From NCBI GenBank assembly GCA_937996755.1, contig CALKUS010000008.1, positions 1-5,527 of the forward strand: 5,527 nt of DNA. Reading direction: 5' to 3'. This DNA comes from an uncultured Pseudomonadota bacterium (lineage in GTDB: Bacteria; Pseudomonadota; Gammaproteobacteria; Xanthomonadales; Ahniellaceae). The notes below the pieces were generated by a model, which saw only the letters and a list, made by a program, of their open reading frames with translations, made no database searches and was not told the origin of the DNA. Positions within the stretch are counted from its first letter, which is position 1; every line of letters starts with the position of its first letter. Made by a program: the position numbers and the translations under genes. This document shows positions 1-5,527 of the stretch, in pieces.

Positions 1-263
1 CCCTTGCCGTTGCCCATGCGGACTTCGATCGGCTTGCGCGAGATCGGCTTGTCCGGGAACACGCGGATCCAGAGCTTGCCGCCGCGCTTCACGAAGCGCG
101 AAATGGCACGACGGGCAGCCTCGATCTGGCGCGCGGTCAGGTGGCCGTGGGTGGTGGCCTTGAGGCCGAACTCACCGAAGCTCACTGCATTGGCGACAAA
201 TGCCAGGCCGCGGTTACGGCCCTTGTGCTGCTTGCGGAACTTGGAACGCTTGGGTTGCAACAT
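1..263 (-). CDS. rplP: 50S ribosomal protein L16 (partial, 3' end beyond window)
   Basis: L16 is a 50S protein that binds 23S rRNA near the A site and helps position the aminoacyl-tRNA elbow and organise the central protuberance region. The window holds the first 87 codons plus two bases; the family is about 136-137 residues, so roughly the last third is missing. The N-terminus MLQPKRSKFRKQHKGRNRG, the helix LTARQIEAARRAISR (about residues 42-56) and WIRVFPDKPI (about 65-74) are hallmark L16 segments. One extra residue near position 22-25 relative to E. coli makes Arg82 in VRMGNGK the counterpart of E. coli Arg81, the residue hydroxylated by the RoxA/YcfD oxygenase; whether that happens here is unknown. 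The ATG lies 3 bases after the rpsC stop. Its Shine-Dalgarno AGGAG (273-277) is inside the last rpsC codons, which suggests translational coupling. Identity is certain; only the truncation by the window edge limits the entry. Confidence 0.97.
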   Translation of the reverse strand, partial: MLQPKRSKFRKQHKGRNRGLAFVANAVSFGEFGLKATTHGHLTARQIEAARRAISRFVKRGGKLWIRVFPDKPISRKPIEVRMGNGK

Positions 264-266
264 GGC

Positions 267-962
267 TCAACGCTCCTGCTTGCCCGCCGGCCGCTGCTGC
301 TCAGCCTTGCCAGCGTCCTGTTGCGCGGCGTGCAGGTCGAAGACTTCGCCCTTGTAGATCCACACCTTGCAACCGATGATTCCGTAGGTCGTCTTCGCTT
401 CCGCGAAGCCGTAGTCGACGTCGGCGCGCAGCGTATGCAGCGGCACGCGACCCTCGCGGTACCACTCCGAACGCGCGATTTCGGCGCCGTTCAGGCGGCC
501 AGCGACGTTGACCTTGATGCCCAGCGCGCCCAGGCGCATCGCGTTGCCGACCGCACGCTTCATCGCGCGGCGGAACATGATGCGGCGCTCGAGCTGCTGC
601 GTGATCGACTCGGCGACCAGCTGCGCGTCGAGTTCGGGCTTGCGGACTTCCGAAACGTTGATGTGCGCCGGAACGCCCATCAGCGTCGAAACGTCCTTGC
701 GCAGGCGCTCGATGTCCTCGCCCTTCTTGCCGATCACCACGCCCGGGCGGGCGGTGTGGATCGTGACGCGCGCCGTCTTGGCCGGACGCTCGATCTGGAT
801 GCGGGAGATGCCGGCCTGCGCCAGGCGCTCGCGCAGCATCTCGCGAACCTTGAGGTCCGCCGTCAGGTAACCGGCGTACTCGCGCTTGTTCGCGTACCAC
901 TTCGAGTTCCAGTCCTTGGCGATGCCGAGGCGGATACCGGTGGGATGAACTTTGTGACCCAT
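267..962 (-). CDS. rpsC: 30S ribosomal protein S3
   Basis: S3 sits at the mRNA entry tunnel on the 30S head and takes part in unwinding structured mRNA. The 231-residue product matches the usual length (233 in E. coli). It opens with MGHKVHPTGIRLGI. A KH type-2 RNA-binding domain follows, with the GxxG loop in VIGKKGED (about residues 77-83). The basic entry-tunnel helix MFRRAMKRAV (about 129-138) keeps Arg131, Arg132 and Lys135, the positions tied to mRNA helicase activity in E. coli. The C-terminal domain contains the conserved stretch EWYREGRVPLHTLRAD, and the last 20 or so residues form a variable tail rich in Lys, Gln and Ala. The ATG at 962 is 16 bases from the rplV stop, with an AGGA Shine-Dalgarno about 9 bases upstream. 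The gene is intact. Confidence is very high. Confidence 0.98.
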   Translation of the reverse strand: MGHKVHPTGIRLGIAKDWNSKWYANKREYAGYLTADLKVREMLRERLAQAGISRIQIERPAKTARVTIHTARPGVVIGKKGEDIERLRKDVSTLMGVPAHINVSEVRKPELDAQLVAESITQQLERRIMFRRAMKRAVGNAMRLGALGIKVNVAGRLNGAEIARSEWYREGRVPLHTLRADVDYGFAEAKTTYGIIGCKVWIYKGEVFDLHAAQQDAGKAEQQRPAGKQER

Positions 963-978
963 CGTTCTAGTCCTGTGC

Positions 979-1314
979 TTACTTGCCGGTATTCACGACA
1001 ACGGTGATGTGCGCCGTGCGCTTGAGGATTCGCGCACCGCGACCCTTCGCACGCGCGTGGAAGCGCTTCATCGCCGGACCTTCGTCGACGAAGATGCTGG
1101 CGACCTTCAGGTCGTCCACGTCCGCGCCAAGGTTGTTCTCGGCGTTGGAAGTGGCCGAGTACACGACCTTGTAGATCATGTGCGCGGCCTTCTTGTTGCT
1201 GAACTGCAGCACCTGCAGCGCACGGCCGACCGGGAGTCCACGCACCTGGTCTGCGACCAGGCGGGCCTTCTGCGGCGAGATGCGCGCGGTGCGCAGGATG
1301 GCTTTCGCTTCCAT
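979..1314 (-). CDS. rplV: 50S ribosomal protein L22
   Basis: L22 is a globular 50S assembly protein with a long beta hairpin lining the narrow part of the peptide exit tunnel. With the ATG at 1314 the product is 111 residues (110 in E. coli) and begins MEAKAILRTARISPQKARL. An in-frame ATG two codons upstream (1320) would give 113 residues. I prefer 1314 because the Shine-Dalgarno AAGGA (1322-1326) is 7 bases from it but only 1 base from the ATG at 1320. Also, from 1314 the tunnel-loop residues Met82-Lys83-Arg84 take the same numbers as in E. coli, where deletion of these three gives erythromycin resistance. The loop GPAMKRFHARAKGRGARILKRT (about 79-100) is intact, so no macrolide-resistance deletion is present. 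The TAA stop is followed by a 16-base gap to rpsC. The identity is certain; the start choice is probable. Confidence 0.96.
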   Translation of the reverse strand: MEAKAILRTARISPQKARLVADQVRGLPVGRALQVLQFSNKKAAHMIYKVVYSATSNAENNLGADVDDLKVASIFVDEGPAMKRFHARAKGRGARILKRTAHITVVVNTGK

Positions 1315-1321
1315 CGTCATG

Positions 1322-1327
1322 TCCTTA
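1322..1327 (-). promoter_or_regulatory. Ribosome binding site of rplV overlapping the rpsS stop codon
   Basis: Read on the minus strand, TAAGGA is both the rpsS TAA stop and the Shine-Dalgarno core AAGGA. It lies 7 bases upstream of the ATG at 1314 and only 1 base upstream of the ATG at 1320, so it decides the rplV start in favour of 1314. Overlap with the stop codon suggests that ribosomes finishing rpsS reinitiate on rplV. Confidence 0.75.
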
Positions 1328-1609
1328 CTTCTTGGCCTCGGCGGCCTTCTTGTCGCCGGAATGGCCCTTGAAGGTACGCGTGACCGCGAACTCGCCGAGC
1401 TTGTGGCCGACCATGTTCTCGTTCACGAGCACGGGCACGTGCTGGCGGCCGTTGTGCACGGCGATGGTCAGCCCGACCATCTCGGGGAGGATCATGGAGC
1501 GGCGCGACCAGGTCTTGATCGGACGCTTGTTGTTGGTCGCCGACGCCGTCTCCACCTTCTTGAGGAGGTGCAGATCGATGAACGGGCCCTTCTTGAGTGA
1601 ACGCGCCAT
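1325..1609 (-). CDS. rpsS: 30S ribosomal protein S19
   Basis: S19 lies in the 30S head, pairs with S13, and contacts the A-site finger region and 50S subunit bridges. The protein has 94 residues (92 in E. coli). It starts MARSLKKGPFIDLHLLKKVE and carries the family core KRPIKTWSRRSMILPEMVGL (about residues 28-47), HNGRQHVPV (about 52-60) and VGHKLGEFAVTRTFKGHSGDKK (about 67-88). The short lysine-alanine tail is typical of the flexible C-terminus. The ATG at 1609 is 6 bases past the rplB stop. Its nearest purine-rich Shine-Dalgarno candidate (AGGGG, about 10 bases upstream, within the final rplB codons) is weaker and further away than those of neighbouring genes, so coupling to rplB translation is plausible. 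The gene is intact and its identity is certain. Confidence 0.98.
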   Translation of the reverse strand: MARSLKKGPFIDLHLLKKVETASATNNKRPIKTWSRRSMILPEMVGLTIAVHNGRQHVPVLVNENMVGHKLGEFAVTRTFKGHSGDKKAAEAKK

Positions 1610-1615
1610 GTTCGC

Positions 1616-2440
1616 TTAGCCCCTGCGGTCGCGCACGATGAACTGCTGCGTGCGCTTGTTGTTGCGAGTCTTGTAGCCCTTCGTCGGCAGGCCCCACGGG
1701 CTGACCGGGTGACGGCCGCCCGAGCTCTTGCCTTCGCCACCGCCGTGCGGATGGTCGACGGGGTTCATCGCCACGCCGCGAACGGTCGGGCGGATACCGC
1801 GCCAACGCTTCGCACCGGCCTTGCCGAGCTTGCGCAGGTTGTGCTCGTCGTTGCCGACTTCGCCGATCGTGGCGCGGCAGTCGGCCGGCACCTTGCGCAT
1901 CTCGCCGGAGCGGAGGCGCAGCGTGGCGTAACCGCCTTCACGAGCGATGAGCTGCGCGGAAGAGCCGGCGCTGCGCGCGATCTGCGCACCCTTCCCGGGG
2001 CGCATCTCGATGCAGTGCACCGTCGAACCGATCGGGACGTTGCGCAGCGGCAGCGTGTTGCCGACCTTGATCGGCGCATCGCGGCCAGACATCAACTGGT
2101 CGCCGACCTTGATGCCCTTCGGCGCCACGATGTAGCGGCGCTCGCCGTCCGCGTAGCACACGAGCGCGATGTGCGCCGTGCGGTTCGGATCGTACTCCAC
2201 GCGCTCGACGCGGCAGGCGATGCCTTCCTTGTCGCGCTTGAAGTCGATCAGGCGATAGTGCTGCTTGTGACCGCCGCCCTTGTGGCGCGTGGTCATGCGA
2301 CCGAAGTGGTTGCGGCCGCCGGTCTTGCCCTGCGGCTCGACCAGCGCGGCATGCGGCGCGCCCTTGTGCAGGCCCGGGGTTGAAACCCGGACCATGGCGC
2401 GGCGGCCAGGCGAAGTCGGCTTGAAAGTATTCAGTGCCAT
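1616..2440 (-). CDS. rplB: 50S ribosomal protein L2
   Basis: L2 is a primary 23S rRNA-binding protein needed for subunit association and for a functional peptidyl transferase centre. At 274 residues it matches the family (273 in E. coli). It starts MALNTFKPTSPGRRAMVRVS. An OB-fold-like N-terminal domain includes GRMTTRHKGGGHKQHYRLIDFKR (about residues 47-69), and the SH3-like C-terminal domain follows. The C-terminal hallmark MNPVDHPHGGGEGKSSGGRHPVSPWG (about 225-250) is fully conserved, including His230, the counterpart of E. coli His229 implicated in peptidyl transferase function. The tail KTRNNKRTQQFIVRDRRG is basic. The ATG at 2440 has a clear GAGGT Shine-Dalgarno 7 bases upstream, overlapping the last rplW codons, and the gap to rplW is 10 bases. 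The gene is intact and its identity is certain. Confidence 0.98.
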   Translation of the reverse strand: MALNTFKPTSPGRRAMVRVSTPGLHKGAPHAALVEPQGKTGGRNHFGRMTTRHKGGGHKQHYRLIDFKRDKEGIACRVERVEYDPNRTAHIALVCYADGERRYIVAPKGIKVGDQLMSGRDAPIKVGNTLPLRNVPIGSTVHCIEMRPGKGAQIARSAGSSAQLIAREGGYATLRLRSGEMRKVPADCRATIGEVGNDEHNLRKLGKAGAKRWRGIRPTVRGVAMNPVDHPHGGGEGKSSGGRHPVSPWGLPTKGYKTRNNKRTQQFIVRDRRG

Positions 2441-2450
2441 GGGTACTACC

Positions 2451-2747
2451 TCAGGCCTTGGCCATCAGGTCGATCGACTGGCCCTCGCCCAGGCGGACAT
2501 ACGCCTTGCGCCAGGTGCCGCGATGACCGGTACGGCCGCGGAAAGCCTTGATCTTGCCCTTCACGTTGACGACCGTGACGGCCTCGACCTTGACGTTGAA
2601 CATCTTCTCGATTGCCGCCTTGACGTCCGACTTCGTCGCGTCGCGAGCGACCTCGAAAACGTACTGGTTGGCGACTTCCTGGATGCGCGCCGTCTTTTCG
2701 GAGACGTGCGGCGCCTTCAGCAGGGTCATCAGGCGTTCGCCATTCAT
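2451..2747 (-). CDS. rplW: 50S ribosomal protein L23
   Basis: L23 sits at the polypeptide tunnel exit and is the docking site for trigger factor and the signal recognition particle. With the ATG at 2747 it has 98 residues (100 in E. coli), starting MNGERLMTLLKAPHVSEKTA. Glu17 in HVSEK corresponds to E. coli Glu18, the trigger-factor contact. The core VANQYVFEVARDATKSDVKAAIEKMFNVKV and the extended loop NVKGKIKAFRGRTGHRGTWRKAYV are typical of the family. An in-frame GTG at 2756 would add three residues. It is rejected because the Shine-Dalgarno GAGGAG (2756-2761) overlaps that GTG but is 8 bases from the ATG. The ATG overlaps the rplD stop as ATGA, a four-base overlap that implies translational coupling. 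The identity is certain and the start choice is strong. Confidence 0.97.
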   Translation of the reverse strand: MNGERLMTLLKAPHVSEKTARIQEVANQYVFEVARDATKSDVKAAIEKMFNVKVEAVTVVNVKGKIKAFRGRTGHRGTWRKAYVRLGEGQSIDLMAKA

Positions 2748-3346
2748 GCCAGCCACTCCTCGACCTTCTTCACCGAATCCACCGTCATGACGACGTGGTC
2801 GGCGCGGATCAGGGCGACCGGATCGATGGCGGAGACATCGATGACCGCGACGTCGCGCAGGTTGCGCGCCGCGAGGTACAGGTTGTCGCTGCCGTTCTCG
2901 GTCACCACCAGCGTGCGGCCCAGCTTCAGCTCGTCCATCCGCTTGCTGAGCAGCTTCGTCTTCGGCGCATCGACTTCGAACGACTCGACGACCTTCAGGC
3001 GTTCCTGGCGGACGAGCTCCGAGAGGATCGAAGCGATCGCGCCGCGATACATCTTCTTGTTGACCTTCTGCGAGAAGTCGCGCGGACGCGCGGCGAACGT
3101 CACGCCACCACCGACGAAGATCGGGGCGCGATAGTCACCGTGGCGGGCACCGCCACCCTTCTGCTTCTTGAACTTCTTCGTCGTGCCGGACATGTCCGAG
3201 CGCGACTTCTGCGCCTTCGTGCCCGCGCGACCGCCAGCCTGGTAGGCATTGACGACCTGGTGCACGAGGTCCTTGCGGTATTCCAGGCCGAAGACGGCGT
3301 CGTTCACCGACAGACCCTTCTTCGCACCGATGATGTTGAGCTCCAT
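2744..3346 (-). CDS. rplD: 50S ribosomal protein L4
   Basis: L4 binds 23S rRNA and sends a long loop into the exit tunnel; in E. coli it also represses its own S10 operon. The product is 200 residues (201 in E. coli) and starts MELNIIGAKKGLSVNDAVFG. Conserved segments are LVHQVVNAYQAGGRAGTKAQKSRS (about 27-50), GGGVTFAARPRDFSQKVNKKMYRGA (about 79-103) and the C-terminal DPVALIRADHVVMTVDSVKKVEEWLA. The tunnel loop reads KKFKKQKGGGARHGD (about 57-71). Compared with KKPWRQKGTGRARSGS of E. coli it keeps Lys63, whose mutation affects macrolide binding, but appears to lack the residue equivalent to Arg67; Xanthomonas L4 looks the same from memory. The ATG at 3346 has GAGGAG 7 bases upstream and is 11 bases from the rplC stop. 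Its stop overlaps the rplW ATG. Confidence 0.98.
   Translation of the reverse strand: MELNIIGAKKGLSVNDAVFGLEYRKDLVHQVVNAYQAGGRAGTKAQKSRSDMSGTTKKFKKQKGGGARHGDYRAPIFVGGGVTFAARPRDFSQKVNKKMYRGAIASILSELVRQERLKVVESFEVDAPKTKLLSKRMDELKLGRTLVVTENGSDNLYLAARNLRDVAVIDVSAIDPVALIRADHVVMTVDSVKKVEEWLA
2756..2761 (-). promoter_or_regulatory. Ribosome binding site of rplW inside the end of rplD
   Basis: GAGGAG on the minus strand is a near-ideal Shine-Dalgarno, 8 bases upstream of the rplW ATG at 2747. It lies within the last rplD codons. It touches the alternative GTG at 2756, leaving no spacer, so it selects the ATG start. Confidence 0.8.
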
Positions 3347-3357
3347 GCGCCCTCTCC

Positions 3358-3996
3358 TCAGCCCTTCGACGCGGCGCGCACGACGACGTCGCCGCCCGCG
3401 GCACCAGGCACGGAACCCTTGATCGCCAGCAGGTGACGCTCGGCGTCGATCTGCACGATCTCGAGGTTCTGCATCGACTGGTTCACGTTGCCCATGTGAC
3501 CAGCCATCTTCTTGCCCTTGAACACGCGGCCCGGCGTCTGGCGCTGGCCGATCGAGCCCGGGGCGCGATGCGACAGCGAGTTACCGTGCGTCGCGTCACC
3601 CATGGTGAAGTTGTGGCGCTTGATCGTGCCCTGGAAGCCCTTGCCCTTCGTCACGCCGGCAACGTCGACCTTCTGGCCCACCGTGAAGGTGTCCACCTTG
3701 ATCTCCGCGCCGACCGCGAGGCCGGACACTTCCTTGCCGTCGACCCGGAACTCCCACAGGCCACGGCCCGGGGCGGTCTTCGCCTTGGCGTACACGCCAG
3801 CAGCCGGCTTGCTCAGCAGCGCCTGGCGCTTCGTGCCGACGGTCACCTGCACGGCGTCGTAGCCGTCGGATTCAACCGTCTTGATCTGGGTGACGCGGTT
3901 CGGCGTCGCCTCGATGAGGGTCACCGGGACGGACACGCCGTCGGCAGTGAACACTCGCGTCATGCCGCATTTGCGGCCTACCAATCCAATGCTCAT
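3358..3996 (-). CDS. rplC: 50S ribosomal protein L3
   Basis: L3 is one of the two assembly-initiating 50S proteins, and its central extension reaches toward the peptidyl transferase centre. The protein has 212 residues (209 in E. coli). It starts MSIGLVGRKCGMTRVFTADG and contains GRGLWEFRVDG (about 77-87), KGKGFQGTIKRHNF (about 117-130) and the hallmark DATHGNSLSHRAPGSIGQRQTPGRVFKGKKMAGHMG (about 134-169). Gln153 in GQRQTPG corresponds to E. coli Gln150, the residue methylated by PrmB. The ATG at 3996 has an AAGG Shine-Dalgarno 8 bases upstream. The 23-base gap to rpsJ is the longest in the S10 portion here and shows no hairpin or promoter that I can recognise. The gene is intact and its identity is certain. 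Confidence 0.98.
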   Translation of the reverse strand: MSIGLVGRKCGMTRVFTADGVSVPVTLIEATPNRVTQIKTVESDGYDAVQVTVGTKRQALLSKPAAGVYAKAKTAPGRGLWEFRVDGKEVSGLAVGAEIKVDTFTVGQKVDVAGVTKGKGFQGTIKRHNFTMGDATHGNSLSHRAPGSIGQRQTPGRVFKGKKMAGHMGNVNQSMQNLEIVQIDAERHLLAIKGSVPGAAGGDVVVRAASKG

Positions 3997-4019
3997 GGTC
4001 GTTGCCTTGAACCGCTCGC

Positions 4020-4331
4020 TCAGTAGAGCTTGATCTGCACGTCGACACCGGCCGCGAGGTCGAGCTTCATCAGCGCGTCCACGGTCTTGTCGTTCGGATC
4101 GACGATGTCGAGCACGCGCTTGTGCGTGCGCGTCTCGTACTGGTCGCGCGCGTCCTTGTCGGCGTGCGGCGAAACCAGAATGGTGTAGCGCTCCATCTTC
4201 GTCGGCAGCGGAATCGGGCCGCGCACCTGCGCGCCCGTCCGCTTCGCCGTCTCGACGATCTCGCTGGCGGAGCGATCGATCAGTCGGTGATCGAAAGCCT
4301 TGAGTCGAATTCGGATCTTCTGGTCAGCCAT
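4020..4331 (-). CDS. rpsJ: 30S ribosomal protein S10 (NusE)
   Basis: S10 is a 30S head protein. As NusE it also pairs with NusB in transcription antitermination and contacts NusG, linking transcription to translation. From the ATG at 4331 it is 103 residues, the same as E. coli. It starts MADQKIRIRLKAFDHRLIDRS and carries EIVETAKRTGAQVRGPIPLPTK (about 25-46), SPHADKDARDQYETRTHKR (about 54-72) and the terminal KLDLAAGVDVQIKLY. The open frame continues upstream to a GTG at 4367, adding 12 residues without family resemblance. That extension runs through the hairpin described below and lacks a Shine-Dalgarno, so it is rejected. A good AAGAGGA (4339-4345) lies 7 bases before the chosen ATG. As the first gene of the S10 cluster it follows tuf after only 62 bases. 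The sequence strongly resembles Xanthomonas S10. Confidence 0.98.
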   Translation of the reverse strand: MADQKIRIRLKAFDHRLIDRSASEIVETAKRTGAQVRGPIPLPTKMERYTILVSPHADKDARDQYETRTHKRVLDIVDPNDKTVDALMKLDLAAGVDVQIKLY

Positions 4332-4338
4332 TGCCTTG

Positions 4339-4345
4339 TCCTCTT
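4339..4345 (-). promoter_or_regulatory. Ribosome binding site of rpsJ
   Basis: AAGAGGA on the minus strand lies 7 bases upstream of the ATG at 4331 and fixes that start over the in-frame GTG at 4367. Only 4 bases separate it from the base of the hairpin at 4350-4375, so the hairpin could influence access to it. Confidence 0.75.
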
Positions 4346-4349
4346 CCCG

Positions 4350-4375
4350 GATGCGGGGCGCGCACACCCCGCACC
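4350..4375 (-). other. Strong GC-rich hairpin between tuf and rpsJ
   Basis: On the minus strand the arms GGTGCGGGGTG and CGCCCCGCATC pair over 11 positions, with two G-U wobbles, around a TGCG loop. The central TGCGGGG/CCCCGCA pairing is perfect. The structure begins 18 bases past the tuf stop and ends 18 bases before the rpsJ ATG. No run of T residues follows, so it is not a standard intrinsic terminator. A role as a processing site, a transcription pause, a 3'-end stabiliser or a modulator of rpsJ translation is inference only. Confidence 0.6.
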
Positions 4376-4393
4376 GCTGGGTGGTTTACCTGC

Positions 4394-5527
<1,134 letters not shown>

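Noticed and set aside
141..1007. Long plus-strand open frame (288 codons) opposite rpsC
   Set aside because: It lies antisense to the highly conserved rpsC. High GC with codon-position bias produces long antisense frames, and its translation is low-complexity, rich in Arg, Ala, Leu and Asp, with no recognisable family.
2374..2390. Short inverted repeat (CCGGG/CCCGG) in the 5' part of rplB
   Set aside because: It is a five-pair stem inside codons for conserved L2 residues (VSTPGL). In DNA of this GC content such pairing is expected by chance.
1709..3436. Several plus-strand open frames of 200-284 codons opposite rplB, rplW and rplD
   Set aside because: They are shadows of ribosomal-protein genes in high-GC DNA. 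They cross the boundaries of the real genes, have no convincing ribosome binding site that I could see, and do not resemble known proteins.
4332..4367. N-terminal extension of S10 from a GTG at 4367
   Set aside because: The extra 12 residues have no match to the family, the GTG falls within the hairpin and has no Shine-Dalgarno, and the ATG at 4331 gives the standard 103 residues with a good AAGAGGA upstream.
4350..4375. Rho-independent terminator after tuf
   Set aside because: The stem is strong, but the sequence after it on the minus strand begins CGGGAAGAGG and has no T-tract, so it does not fit an intrinsic terminator.

Overview
The window is a core ribosomal-protein locus from a high-GC gammaproteobacterium. 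Every gene lies on the minus strand, so transcription runs from the high-coordinate end to the low-coordinate end. In transcription order the genes are tuf (5' end cut by the window), rpsJ, rplC, rplD, rplW, rplB, rpsS, rplV, rpsC and rplP (3' end cut by the window). This is the end of the str (streptomycin) cluster running directly into the S10 operon.

Several proteins point to Xanthomonadales, most like the Xanthomonadaceae/Lysobacter group. The S10 N-terminus and body, the L22 start (MEAKAILRTARISPQKAR), the L4 loop segment KKQKGGGARHG and the EF-Tu segment following the P-loop (ALTKVGAERFGGEF) all resemble Xanthomonas/Lysobacter versions as I remember them. This placement rests on recalled sequences, not on a search.

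Layout: tuf ends at 4394. A 62-base gap follows, holding a strong GC-rich hairpin and the rpsJ ribosome binding site. From rpsJ onward the genes are packed with gaps of 3 to 23 bases, and rplD and rplW overlap by four bases (ATGA). Most Shine-Dalgarno sequences sit inside, or next to, the end of the preceding gene, which suggests translational coupling along one polycistronic mRNA. No terminator or convincing internal promoter is visible. No stretch over 300 bases lacks a gene.

Together the genes supply 30S proteins (S10, S19, S3), 50S proteins (L3, L4, L23, L2, L22, L16) and the elongation factor that delivers aminoacyl-tRNA. For three genes (rpsJ, rplW, rplV) the longest open frame overstates the protein. 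Shine-Dalgarno spacing and family length favour internal ATG starts, and those are used here.

I found no novel system, mobile element, CRISPR array, RNA gene or foreign insertion. The points worth a second look are modest: the tuf-rpsJ hairpin, the lack of room for an E. coli-type S10 leader, and an altered L4 tunnel loop.
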